Below, in pieces: positions 28,101 through 36,903 of a stretch of DNA of 64,000 nt (position 1 is the stretch's first letter; every line of letters begins with the position of its first letter). This DNA is from Merdibacter sp965119685 (lineage in GTDB: Bacteria > Bacillota_I > Bacilli_A > Erysipelotrichales > Erysipelotrichaceae). The stretch lies in the NCBI GenBank assembly GCA_965119685.1, contig OZ221971.1, forward strand, positions 682,001-746,000, written 5' to 3'. The translations under genes were made by a program, and so were the position numbers. The notes beneath the pieces were generated by a model. That model did no database searches. It had not been told where the DNA came from and worked only from the letters and a program-made list of their open reading frames with translations.

Positions 28101-28148
28101 AGGAGAACATGCTGCGATTCATTGAGAGTGCGATGTTCTCCTTTTTTT
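28101..28148 (+). terminator. terminator of the second glucoside operon
   Basis: AGGAGAACAT (28101-28110) pairs perfectly with ATGTTCTCCT (28133-28142), followed by a T-run. Confidence 0.88.
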
Positions 28149-28430
28149 GTCCTGTGCATCGCTGGAGAGGAGAAACATGGGTAGGAATATGGATAGGGTC
28201 ATGCATCAGGATGATTCTTTTTTGTCTTGTCTGATCTTGCCGGCTTTAAATAGCGGTAAAGGGGAAAGTGCTCTTAATGCGTGCCACATCTGGCGTGATG
28301 CTGTCCGATGCTTGCACATCTCTTTTTTTGTTATCGTTTTGCATTCTGGACTTTTGTCCTTTTATTGGAATGGATTTGCTAAAACGGTGCATGTTAAGAT
28401 GAAACTAAAAGAGAAGAGAGGATGAGGAAG
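28149..28430. other. intergenic region before the dehydratase
   Basis: About 280 bp. An open frame at 28147-28425 has no ribosome site and no recognisable content. A promoter for the dehydratase must lie here, but I see no confident -35/-10 pair. Confidence 0.4.
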
Positions 28431-30149
28431 ATGTTGAAAAGTCAAAAGCTCAGAGAGATGGCTCCTGAGCTGGACCCGCTTCGTTTAGGAACGGGATGGA
28501 AATTAGAAGATTTATCAAAGCCGCAGATCATGATTGAAAGCACGTTTGGCGACAGTCACCCCGGCAGCGGACATTTATTGGAACTTGTCGAAGAGGCGCG
28601 AGCAGGCGTACGGGAAGCGGGCGGCTACGGCGCACGGTATTTTACGACAGATATTTGCGACGGCGAATCGCAGGGGCATGATGGAATCAACTATTCTCTG
28701 GCCTCGCGCGATATGATCGCCAACATGATCGAGATTCATGCCAATGCAACGCCTTTTGACGGCGGTGTTTTCATCGCCAGCTGTGATAAGGGAATGCCTG
28801 CGCACCTGATGGGGTTAGGCCGTGTCAACATCCCATCTATCGTCGTTACAGGCGGGGTCATGGACGCCGGTCCGGATTTGCTGACGCTGGAACAGATCGG
28901 CGCATACAGCGCCATGTATGAGCGCGGTGAGATCACCAAAGAAAAATTCACCTTTTATAAGCATCACGCCTGTCCTTCCTGCGGCGCTTGCTCATTTATG
29001 GGGACGGCGTCTACCATGCAGATCATGGCGGAGGCGTTAGGCCTGACATTGCCGGGCAGCGCGCTGTTGCCTGCAACGAGCGAGGATTTGCGCGACTTTG
29101 CCAAGCGTGCGGGGAAACAGGCAGTATGGTTAGCCCAACACGATCTCAAGCCGAGAGACATCGTCACGATGGAATCCTTTGAAAATGCCATCATGGTACA
29201 TGCCGCCATCTCCGGCTCCACCAACTCCCTGCTGCACTTGCCGGCGATCGCCAAAGAGTTTGGCATTACGATTGATGCTGACACCTTCGACCGTCTGCAT
29301 CGCGGCGCGCACTACCTGTTAAACATCCGTCCGGCAGGAGAGTGGCCGGCACAGTTCTTCTATTATGCCGGCGGTGTGCCGATGATCATGGAACAGATCA
29401 AGAGCGTTCTGCACTTGGATGTGATGACGGTGACCGGAAAGACGCTGAGGGAGAATTTAGAGGAGTTAAAACAGAGCGGCTATTATGAGAAATGCTTCCA
29501 AAACTTAAAGCGATACGGCATTGGGAGAGAGGATGTCATCCGCTCCTTTGACAACGCGTTTGGCACAGATGGCAGCATTGCCATCCTGCGGGGAAATCTG
29601 GCGCCGGAGGGTGCTGTGGTCAAACACACCGTCGTCCCTAAGGAGATGTTTGAAGCAGTCTTGACTGCTCGCCCTTTTGACTGTGAGGAGGATGCCATCG
29701 CCGCGGTGCTCTCACATCAAATCCAACCGGGAGACGCGGTGTTCATCCGCTATGAAGGACCTAAGGGAAGCGGAATGCCCGAGATGTTCTATACGACAGA
29801 GGCAATCGCATCCGATGAGACCTTAGGCGCGACGATCGCGTTGATTACCGACGGTCGTTTCTCCGGCGCTTCCAAGGGACCGGCGATCGGACATGTGTCG
29901 CCGGAGGCGGCTGCGGGAGGCCCGATTGCGTTGGTGGAAGAGGGCGACCTCATCGAAATCAACATCCCAAAACGCATCCTGCGCATCTGCGGCATCCATG
30001 GTGAGAAGATGAGCGAGGAAGCGATTTTGCAGGTGCTGGAAGAGCGAAGGAAACACTTGAAGCCGTTTCAGAGCAAATATCGTGACGGAGCGTTAAAGAT
30101 CTTTTCGCAGTGTGCGGTTTCCGCGATGAAGGGCGGCTACATGAAATAG
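28431..30149 (+). CDS. IlvD/Edd-family sugar-acid dehydratase
   Basis: A 572-aa iron-sulphur dehydratase. Candidate cluster cysteines lie in DICDGESQG, ASCDKGMPAH and CPSCGACSFMGTASTMQ. The family includes dihydroxy-acid, 6-phosphogluconate, and aldonate dehydratases. Because the next two genes encode a KDPG aldolase and a KDG-type kinase, a sugar-acid dehydratase is much more likely than branched-chain biosynthesis; the exact acid (gluconate, galactonate, or another) is not determined. The start is ATG 28431, or 28422 three codons earlier; AGAGAGG at 28415-28421 favours 28431. Confidence 0.85.
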   Translation: MLKSQKLREMAPELDPLRLGTGWKLEDLSKPQIMIESTFGDSHPGSGHLLELVEEARAGVREAGGYGARYFTTDICDGESQGHDGINYSLASRDMIANMIEIHANATPFDGGVFIASCDKGMPAHLMGLGRVNIPSIVVTGGVMDAGPDLLTLEQIGAYSAMYERGEITKEKFTFYKHHACPSCGACSFMGTASTMQIMAEALGLTLPGSALLPATSEDLRDFAKRAGKQAVWLAQHDLKPRDIVTMESFENAIMVHAAISGSTNSLLHLPAIAKEFGITIDADTFDRLHRGAHYLLNIRPAGEWPAQFFYYAGGVPMIMEQIKSVLHLDVMTVTGKTLRENLEELKQSGYYEKCFQNLKRYGIGREDVIRSFDNAFGTDGSIAILRGNLAPEGAVVKHTVVPKEMFEAVLTARPFDCEEDAIAAVLSHQIQPGDAVFIRYEGPKGSGMPEMFYTTEAIASDETLGATIALITDGRFSGASKGPAIGHVSPEAAAGGPIALVEEGDLIEINIPKRILRICGIHGEKMSEEAILQVLEERRKHLKPFQSKYRDGALKIFSQCAVSAMKGGYMK

Positions 30150-30218
30150 CGAAAGCTGCCCCAAACAGCTACTGATAAGAGTGATCAACGAGGAAAGGAA
30201 ACACAGGGAGATATGCAG

Positions 30219-30869
30219 ATGATGAGAAAATCAGAAGTGATCACAAGCCTGCGCCATCAGGGCGCTGTGGCGGTGATCAGAGGAGAGAGTTTAGAGGAAG
30301 GCAAACACATTGCCAGGGCGTGCATTCAAGGAGGGCTTACTGCTATCGAAATGGCATATACCAATGCCGACGCATCACAGATTGTCAAGGAGCTGTGCGC
30401 GATGTATCAAGAACGAGATGACGTATTGATCGGCGCAGGCACCGTTTTGGATGCGCCGACAGCGAGAAGCGCGATCTTGGCGGGAGCGAAGTATGTTGTA
30501 TCACCGTCGTTTGACCATGATACGGCAGTGCTGTGCAACCGGTATGGGATCGCGTACATTCCGGGATGTATGAGCGTCAAAGAGATCGTGACGGCGATGG
30601 AAGCGGGAAGTGAAATGATCAAGCTGTTTCCCGGCAGCGCTTTTGGCCCGGGGTATATCGGCGCGATTCACTCACCTTTACCGCAGGTGTCGATCATGGT
30701 GACCGGCGGCGTTAAGGCTGATAATGTCGGCATGTGGCTAAAGAGCGGCGCGGATGCGGTCGGCGTCGGCGGCGAGCTAAATAAACTGGGGGCAAACGGA
30801 CAGTGGGAGGAGATCACACGCGTCGCTTCCCTCTATGTAAAAGCGGTGAAAGAGGTGAGAGGCTTCTAA
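30219..30869 (+). CDS. eda: KDPG / 4-hydroxy-2-oxoglutarate aldolase
   Basis: A 216-aa class-I aldolase that splits 2-keto-3-deoxy-6-phosphogluconate into pyruvate and glyceraldehyde-3-phosphate. The Schiff-base lysine is in EMIKLFPGSAFGPG, the catalytic glutamate in LTAIEMAYT, and GAGTVLDAPTA is the phosphate/substrate loop. The ATG at 30219 has CAGGGAG 8 bp upstream; ATGs at 30213 and 30222 are alternatives. It lies between the dehydratase and the kinase, completing a short catabolic route. Confidence 0.9.
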   Translation: MMRKSEVITSLRHQGAVAVIRGESLEEGKHIARACIQGGLTAIEMAYTNADASQIVKELCAMYQERDDVLIGAGTVLDAPTARSAILAGAKYVVSPSFDHDTAVLCNRYGIAYIPGCMSVKEIVTAMEAGSEMIKLFPGSAFGPGYIGAIHSPLPQVSIMVTGGVKADNVGMWLKSGADAVGVGGELNKLGANGQWEEITRVASLYVKAVKEVRGF

Positions 30870-30985
30870 TCGCAAAGAGTGAGTCATCATAAAAAGGAAG
30901 CGCCGCTATGTCGGCATGAGAGGGCGCGCACTTTCATCAACGAAGACGTCCGCGTAAGGAAAGGCGCGGGGAAAGGAAGGCAACT

Positions 30986-31984
30986 ATGAATGTATTATGT
31001 ATGGGGGAAACTCTGCTTAGATATTCCACGCGTAAGGGGCATCGCTTCAGCGATCTTGATTTTCAGGTACATGTCGGCGGCAGCGAGACGAACATCGCCG
31101 TCAATCTGGCACAGTATGGATTTCACACGTCTTTGCTGACAAAGCTTCCCCGGCACGCGTTAGGGGATGCGGTGATCGCATTTTTAAAGAGCTTTGGGGT
31201 GGACACCTCGCAGATCTTGCGAAACGATATGCGTTTAGGAAGCTATTTCTTGGAGAACGGCAGCGGCAACCGCGCCAGTCAGGTCATCTATGACCGCTCA
31301 AACAGCGCAATGACTTCTTTTTGCGCGGAGGATGTCGATTGTCCCTCGCTGTTTTCCGGCGTCGATGTGTTTGTCGTTTCGGGAATTACGGCCGCTTTAG
31401 GCGAGAAGGTCAAGGAGGCGCTACTTACAATGATGCGCTATTGCCGCGAGCATCAAATTCTCGTCGTCTATGACAGCAATTACCGCGCAAAGCTTTGGAG
31501 CGTGGAGGCAGCCGGGCAGGCGTTTGCTCAGCTGCTGCCATATGTGGATATTCTATCGGCAGGCTATTTGGATGCGCGCAATCTGCTGGGGATCGACAGT
31601 GAAGAGGAGAGCTTTGAGCAGCGCTTGAAGGACGTCTATCGACAGATGCGGGAACGCTATCCCAATCTGCGTTGTATCGTGTCTACCAAACGCGATATTC
31701 TCAGCACCAGCGTCAACGAATTGACAGGCTATCTCTATGACGGCGCGCTGCATGTTTCAAAGACGTATCATATCGATGATATTGTTGACCGCGTCGGCGG
31801 TGGAGACGCATTTCTTGCAGGGGTTCTGTATGGGCTGCTGAAAGGAAAAGAAGCGGCGTACAGCTTGGCATTTGGGTGCTGCGCCTCAGTGTTGAAGCAT
31901 ACGATTCACGGCGATGCCAACCGTTTTAGCGCAGCGGAAATCGAGGCGTTTATGGATATGGGGACGTCGCGGATCAGCCGCTAG
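30986..31984 (+). CDS. kdgK: PfkB-family 2-keto-3-deoxygluconate kinase
   Basis: A 332-aa ribokinase-like enzyme. The N-terminal GGSETNIAVNLA and C-terminal VDRVGGGDAFLAG are the two PfkB signatures; the final Asp is the catalytic base. In this module it should phosphorylate the keto-deoxy acid made by the dehydratase, giving KDPG for the aldolase. Order dehydratase-aldolase-kinase indicates a semi-phosphorylative Entner-Doudoroff-like route. Ribosome site AAAGGAAGG precedes the ATG. Confidence 0.88.
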   Translation: MNVLCMGETLLRYSTRKGHRFSDLDFQVHVGGSETNIAVNLAQYGFHTSLLTKLPRHALGDAVIAFLKSFGVDTSQILRNDMRLGSYFLENGSGNRASQVIYDRSNSAMTSFCAEDVDCPSLFSGVDVFVVSGITAALGEKVKEALLTMMRYCREHQILVVYDSNYRAKLWSVEAAGQAFAQLLPYVDILSAGYLDARNLLGIDSEEESFEQRLKDVYRQMRERYPNLRCIVSTKRDILSTSVNELTGYLYDGALHVSKTYHIDDIVDRVGGGDAFLAGVLYGLLKGKEAAYSLAFGCCASVLKHTIHGDANRFSAAEIEAFMDMGTSRISR

Positions 31985-32171
31985 GTTCACTTTAGCACGG
32001 CCTTGAAGCGATTGCTTGCGCTTGGATGACAGCACTGCCGAATGCGTCGGTGCTTCGACTGGAGATAGCGGTTGTTTGACGCAACGCGTCTTCGCTGTTT
32101 TCACTGTGCGATGACGGTTTTCATCGGCTGTATTGGTTTTTTCCGCCTTCTTCTTTTCACCGATTTTATCC

Positions 32172-32210
32172 TTTTGAGGATGAGGACAACCCTCAAGGCT
32201 TTGCTTTTTT
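32172..32210 (+). terminator. possible terminator after the kinase
   Basis: CCTTTTGAGG can pair with CCTCAAGG (two bulged Ts), followed by TTTGCTTTTTT. It is about 190 bp after the stop codon, so it is only a candidate. Between 31985 and this hairpin I see nothing else. Confidence 0.4.
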
Positions 32211-32241
32211 ACAACTTCTTCAGAGAAAGTAAAAAAAGCAC

Positions 32242-32270
32242 TTGCCCCGGCGTAAAAAAACATGTATTAT
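32242..32270 (+). promoter_or_regulatory. promoter of the purine operon
   Basis: TTGCCC (32242-32247), a 17-bp spacer and TATTAT (32265-32270), just upstream of the riboswitch. Confidence 0.75.
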
Positions 32271-32287
32271 ATTCACAGACAGTTATG

Positions 32288-32354
32288 CTTGTATATCTGC
32301 CGAGATATGGTCGGCAAGTTTCTACCCCGCTGCCGTAAATAGTGGGACTACAAG
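32288..32354 (+). promoter_or_regulatory. guanine-type purine riboswitch aptamer
   Basis: P1 is CTTGTA (32288-32293) with TACAAG (32349-32354). P2 is TGCCGA/TCGGCA around a GATATGG loop, and P3 is CCCGCT/AGTGGG around GCCGTAAAT. The core reads TATATC...GTTTCTACC...GGGACTAC, the conserved purine aptamer pattern. The ligand-discriminating base is C in GGACTAC (U in adenine aptamers), so guanine or hypoxanthine is expected. The P1 3' strand can instead join a downstream hairpin (32350-32393). Confidence 0.92.
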
Positions 32355-32403
32355 GAAACGTACACTCTTTCATGGGGCGTGTGTTTGCTTGTGCAGGCAT
32401 ACG
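32350..32403 (+). promoter_or_regulatory. riboswitch expression platform, alternative hairpins
   Basis: ACAAGGAAAC...ACAC (from 32350) can pair with GTGTGTTTGCTTGT (32380-32393), which consumes the 3' strand of P1. The alternative ACGTA (32358-32362) with TACGT (32398-32403) leaves P1 intact and is followed by CTTTTCT. The two folds are mutually exclusive, consistent with a ligand-controlled switch, although the T-tract is short. Confidence 0.55.
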
Positions 32404-32433
32404 TCTTTTCTATTCATATAGGAGGGTTTACTT

Positions 32434-32499
32434 ATGGTCTTAAGTAGATGCGCTATATTGATATTACAGCTGAATTGTTTTCATTGTGCATGTTGTTAA
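32434..32499 (+). CDS. candidate 21-codon Cys-rich leader ORF
   Basis: AGGAGGG (32420-32426) stands 7 bp before ATG 32434. The ORF encodes 21 residues beginning MVLSRCAILIL and ending CFHCACC, with five cysteines, four of them among the last seven residues. The last codons occupy the 5' arm of the terminator at 32486-32520, and the TAA (32497-32499) falls in its loop. That geometry fits a translated leader peptide that could modulate the terminator. No known leader peptide was recognised, and the ORF is too short for composition tests. Confidence 0.5.
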   Translation: MVLSRCAILILQLNCFHCACC

Positions 32500-32520
32500 C
32501 AAGACATGCACTTTATTTTT
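32486..32520 (+). terminator. terminator between leader and purE
   Basis: GTGCATGT (32486-32493) pairs perfectly with ACATGCAC (32504-32511) around a 10-nt loop, followed by TTTATTTTT. It ends a few bases before the purE ribosome site, so it must be read through for operon expression. Confidence 0.85.
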
Positions 32521-32537
32521 GAAGGAGGAGAAAAACG

Positions 32538-33038
32538 ATGAGTGAGACAAAAACACCGCAGGTTTGTATCGTCATGGGTTCCACATCTGATCTGCCGACG
32601 ATGGAGGCGGCGATCGACATGCTGAAGGAATTTGAAATTCCCTATACCGTACGGGTATTAAGCGCCCACCGCACCCCGAATGAGACGCTGAAATTAGCTG
32701 AGGAAGCCAAGGAAAAGGGCATCCGCGTATTCATCGCCGGTGCCGGAGGCGCCGCACATCTGGCAGGGGTTATCGCCAGCAGCACCCCGTTACCGGTGAT
32801 CGGCGTTCCGATGCAGACAAGCGCGCTGGGCGGTTTGGACTCTTTGCTCTCCATCGTGCAGATGCCCGGAGGCATCCCGGTCGCAACGACGGCGATCGGC
32901 AAGGCCGGGGCGAAAAACGCCGCGATTTTAGCTGCGCAGATGATCGGTTTGGCCGACCCTGCGATGATGAAGAAAGTCGAGGACTTCAAGCAGGCACAGG
33001 CAGAGAAAGTGTTAGCTAACTCCTATTTGGATTGCTAA
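32538..33038 (+). CDS. purE: N5-carboxyaminoimidazole ribonucleotide mutase
   Basis: A 166-aa PurE. CIVMGSTSDLPTM at the N-terminus and SAHRTPNETL are the active-site segments (the His is catalytic); AGAGGAAHLAGVIA follows. It converts N5-CAIR to CAIR (class I) in purine synthesis. GAAGGAGGAG directly precedes it. It is the first structural gene after the riboswitch/leader region. No purK is adjacent. Confidence 0.95.
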   Translation: MSETKTPQVCIVMGSTSDLPTMEAAIDMLKEFEIPYTVRVLSAHRTPNETLKLAEEAKEKGIRVFIAGAGGAAHLAGVIASSTPLPVIGVPMQTSALGGLDSLLSIVQMPGGIPVATTAIGKAGAKNAAILAAQMIGLADPAMMKKVEDFKQAQAEKVLANSYLDC

Positions 33039-33176
33039 GCGCCAAAGAGGATGAGCGAAGCGCCTGCAGGCATACAAGCGCTATGCCATAAGTATGCGCA
33101 GGCAAAGCAAAAGCAGATGGATTCACAGCATCGCTGCATCCACGGCGAGGGATGCCGGCGGGAAATGGAGGAAAGA

Positions 33177-36100
33177 ATGAATACACGCATTTTTGTGAAA
33201 AAAAAGGAAGCGTACCGCGTAGAAGCGGATTCCCTGTTCCACGAGCTGAAAACTCACTTGAATTTAGAGGGCTTGCAGGGTGTTACGCTTTACAACACCT
33301 ATGACGTATTCCATGGGGATGAAAACGACATCGAGCTGTTAAAGAAAAATGTCCTCAGCGAGGCGGTGACCGACGAGGTGTATGATACACTGCATCTGGA
33401 GGGGCAGACCTATATCGCCTATGAGTGTCTGCCGGGGCAGTATGACCAGCGTGCAGACAGCGCACAGCAGTGTCTGATGCTGCTCAATAACAAAAGCGAC
33501 GTCGTCATCAAGAGCGGGCATATCGCCGTGCTGGAGGGTACGGTGAGCGAAGCGCAGCTGGCGGCTGTCAAGCAGTATTTGATCAATCCGGTGGAGATGC
33601 GTGAAAAAGATCTCAGCGTGTTAGTCAACGAGGAGGACGTCACCATCGACCCGGTGCCGACTATCCAGGGCTTCATCGGTTTTGACCAAGCGCAGTTACA
33701 GGCGCTTCGCGAGCAGGAAGGGCTGGCGATGACGTTAGCCGATTTGCGGCATGTACAGCGTTACTTCAAGGAAGAGGAACAGCGTGATCTGACGATGACG
33801 GAGCTGAAAGTGCTCGACACCTACTGGTCCGATCACTGCCGCCATACGACCTTTGAGACGATTTTGCAAAACGTACATATCGAAGCGGGCGCATTGCAGG
33901 AAACGATACAAAATGCGTATGAGCGCTATTTGCAGCTGCGCGAGGAAGTGCATGGCAGCCGCAAGGTGATGACCTTGATGGATATGGCGACCATCGGCGG
34001 CAAAGCGCTGCGCAAGCGCGGAAAGCTGGAAGATCTCGAAATCAGCGATGAGATCAACGCCTGCTCGATTGAGATCAAGGTGGATGTAGACGGCGAATGG
34101 CAGGACTGGCTGCTCATGTTTAAAAATGAAACGCATAATCATCCGACGGAGATTGAGCCTTTCGGCGGCGCGAGCACCTGCATCGGCGGGGCAATCCGCG
34201 ATCCGCTCTCCGGTCGCAGCTACGTCTATCAGGCGATGCGCATCACCGGCGCCGGCGACATCACCAAGGAGATCGGCGAGACATTGGAGCACAAGCTGCC
34301 GCAAAGCCGCATTTCCAAGGGGGCGGCGCAGGGCTATTCCTCCTATGGCAACCAGATCGGATTAGCGACGACCTATGTCAAAGAGATCTTCGACGAGGGC
34401 TATGTGGCGAAGCGCATGGAAGTTGGCGCCGTGGTCGGCGCTGCACCCAAGGCCAACGTCAAAAGAGAAAAACCGCAGCCGGGCGACATCGTCGTGCTCA
34501 TCGGCGGTGCGACAGGACGCGACGGCGTAGGGGGAGCGACCGGTTCCTCCAAGGAACATAACGACACTTCCTTAACAAAGTGCTCCTCTGAGGTACAAAA
34601 GGGCAATGCGCCGATCGAGCGCAAGTTACAGCGGCTCTTTCGCAATCCGCAGGCGACCAAACTGATTAAAAAAGCAAACGATTTCGGCGCCGGCGGTGTC
34701 AGCGTAGCGGTCGGCGAGCTGGCAGAGGGACTTTGTATCGATCTCGATCAGGTACCGGTGAAATATGCGGGGCTCAGCGGTACGGAGTTAGCCATCTCCG
34801 AGTCGCAGGAGCGTATGGCAGTGCTGATCGAAGAAAAGGATTTCGAGAAATTCAAGCAGTATGCCTATGAGGAAAACCTCGACGCCTGCATCGTGGCGAG
34901 GGTGACGAAAGAAGCGCGTCTCGTCATGAACTTTCAGGGCAAGGAAATCGTCAACATGTCGCGCGCTTTCTTAGATACCAACGGCGTGCGCGGGGTACAG
35001 GACGTCCTCATCCGCGAGGGCGAGCAGGCGGCAAACCCGTTTGTCCCACAGCACTACACCTTGTTGGATAATCTGCGCCGCGACAATGTGGCAAGTCAGA
35101 TCGGCTTGGCGGAGATGTTTGATGCCTCCATCGGTAAATCCAGCGTGCTGATGCCTTTTGGCGGCAAGTACCAGCTGACGGAGAGCGAAGGCTCCGTACA
35201 GAAGCTGCCGGTCTTTGGCTTTACGAACACCTGCTCGATCATGACGCACGGTTTCCATCCGCAGATTGCCCGCTTCTCCCCTTATCTGGGTGCGTGCTAT
35301 TCCGTGGTGGAGGCGCTGGCGCGCGTTTGTGCGCTGGGCGGAGACTACCGCACCTGCCGGTTGAGCAATCAGGAATACTTTGAACGTCTGCATGACGATC
35401 CGAGTAAATGGGGCAAGCCGATGCAGGCGCTGTTAGGCCTGCTGGACGCGCAGTTAGCCTTTGAGACGCCATCCATCGGCGGCAAGGATTCCATGTCCGG
35501 CACCTTTAACGATATTCACGTCCCGCCGACCCTGATCACCTTCGCGGTGACAACGGAGCAGACACAAAACATCCTCTCCTCGCATTTCAAACAGGCGGGG
35601 AACTATATCTACCTCGTGCGTCATCGCGCACATGAAGATCATACGCCAAACTACGACCAGTTAAAGGAAAACTTTGACAAGGTGCGCACATGGGCGCGCA
35701 AGGGCGTCATCATCTCTGCCGCAACCTCGAAATTCGGCGGCAGTGCCGAGACAATCTGTAAGATGTCCTTTGGCAATCACATCGGTGCCGCGATCAAGAG
35801 CAATCGCTCGCTGTACGATCTGGAGATCGGCAGCATCATCGTCGAGGCGAAGGAGACGATTCTGGACGATTCCTTTGAGCTGCTGGGTATCACTACGGCA
35901 GAGCCGACGCTCATCTTCAACGACGAGCAGGCATCCATCGACGAGGCGATCAAGGCATGGTGCGAGCGTTATGCGGGCATCTACCCGATGGCTGTCGATA
36001 CGGATAAAGGCAAAATCGAAACGCCGCTGTATCAAAGCCAAACGACCTTGCGCCCGCGCAAGCGCTATGAGCATCCTAAGGTCATCATCCCTGTATTCCC

Positions 36101-36872
36101 GGGACAAAACTGCGAATACGACAGCGCGCAGCAGTTTATCCGCGCCGGGGCACAGGTGGAAACCTACGTGTTTAACAATCTCAGCGTGGAAAGCATTGAA
36201 AGAAGCTTGCAGGAGCTCAGCGAGAAGATTGCCGGTGCGCAGATTCTGATGGTTGTCGGCGGCTTCTCCAGCGGAGATGAGCCGGATGGCAGCGGCAAAT
36301 TCATCGCCAATGTCTTACGCAATCCCAAAGTCAACGCGGCGGTGCAGACGCTGTTAGCTAACGACGGATTGATTCTGGGAATCTGCAACGGCTTTCAGGC
36401 GCTCATCAAATCCGGTCTGCTGCCGTATGGGGACATTGCCAAGCTGGATGCAAATTCCCCGACGCTGTTTCGCAACGACATCAACCGTCACGTTTCCCAC
36501 ATCGCCCATACCCGGATCACTTCCAATCAATCCCCATGGCTGGCAGGCTTTCAAAGCGGCGAGTGCCACAGCGTAGCGATGAGCCATGGCGAGGGGAAAT
36601 TCGTCGTCAGCGAGGAAACGGCCAAACAGCTGTTCGCCAACGGGCAGGTAGCGACGCAGTACGTGGATTTAGAGGGAGACCCAACCATGAACGGCCTTTA
36701 TAACATCAACGGCTCCTGCTTTGCCATTGAGGGCATCACGTCGCCTGACGGCCGCATCTTCGGCAAAATGGGACACAGCGAGCGCTATGAAGAGGGGCTG
36801 TTTCAAAACATCGAGGGCAACAAGGATCAAAATATCTTCGTCAACGGCGTTAATTATTTCCGCCAGCAATAA
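33177..36872 (+). CDS. purL: phosphoribosylformylglycinamidine synthase, single chain
   Basis: A 1231-aa fused FGAM synthase that includes its own glutaminase, so no separate purQ or purS is needed. The N-terminal PurS-like domain is followed by two ATP-binding/AIRS-type halves (GGASTCIGGAIRDPLSG; GGKDSMSG) and a class-I amidotransferase domain from about 1010 on. Its nucleophile is Cys1070 in LGICNGFQAL. The start is ATG 33177 behind GGAGGA; the longer frame crosses 42 non-conserved codons with no ribosome site. It makes FGAM from FGAR with glutamine. Confidence 0.96.
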   Translation: MNTRIFVKKKEAYRVEADSLFHELKTHLNLEGLQGVTLYNTYDVFHGDENDIELLKKNVLSEAVTDEVYDTLHLEGQTYIAYECLPGQYDQRADSAQQCLMLLNNKSDVVIKSGHIAVLEGTVSEAQLAAVKQYLINPVEMREKDLSVLVNEEDVTIDPVPTIQGFIGFDQAQLQALREQEGLAMTLADLRHVQRYFKEEEQRDLTMTELKVLDTYWSDHCRHTTFETILQNVHIEAGALQETIQNAYERYLQLREEVHGSRKVMTLMDMATIGGKALRKRGKLEDLEISDEINACSIEIKVDVDGEWQDWLLMFKNETHNHPTEIEPFGGASTCIGGAIRDPLSGRSYVYQAMRITGAGDITKEIGETLEHKLPQSRISKGAAQGYSSYGNQIGLATTYVKEIFDEGYVAKRMEVGAVVGAAPKANVKREKPQPGDIVVLIGGATGRDGVGGATGSSKEHNDTSLTKCSSEVQKGNAPIERKLQRLFRNPQATKLIKKANDFGAGGVSVAVGELAEGLCIDLDQVPVKYAGLSGTELAISESQERMAVLIEEKDFEKFKQYAYEENLDACIVARVTKEARLVMNFQGKEIVNMSRAFLDTNGVRGVQDVLIREGEQAANPFVPQHYTLLDNLRRDNVASQIGLAEMFDASIGKSSVLMPFGGKYQLTESEGSVQKLPVFGFTNTCSIMTHGFHPQIARFSPYLGACYSVVEALARVCALGGDYRTCRLSNQEYFERLHDDPSKWGKPMQALLGLLDAQLAFETPSIGGKDSMSGTFNDIHVPPTLITFAVTTEQTQNILSSHFKQAGNYIYLVRHRAHEDHTPNYDQLKENFDKVRTWARKGVIISAATSKFGGSAETICKMSFGNHIGAAIKSNRSLYDLEIGSIIVEAKETILDDSFELLGITTAEPTLIFNDEQASIDEAIKAWCERYAGIYPMAVDTDKGKIETPLYQSQTTLRPRKRYEHPKVIIPVFPGQNCEYDSAQQFIRAGAQVETYVFNNLSVESIERSLQELSEKIAGAQILMVVGGFSSGDEPDGSGKFIANVLRNPKVNAAVQTLLANDGLILGICNGFQALIKSGLLPYGDIAKLDANSPTLFRNDINRHVSHIAHTRITSNQSPWLAGFQSGECHSVAMSHGEGKFVVSEETAKQLFANGQVATQYVDLEGDPTMNGLYNINGSCFAIEGITSPDGRIFGKMGHSERYEEGLFQNIEGNKDQNIFVNGVNYFRQQ

Positions 36873-36903
36873 TGAAACAGGATAATCAGTGAGGAGGATC
36901 TCT

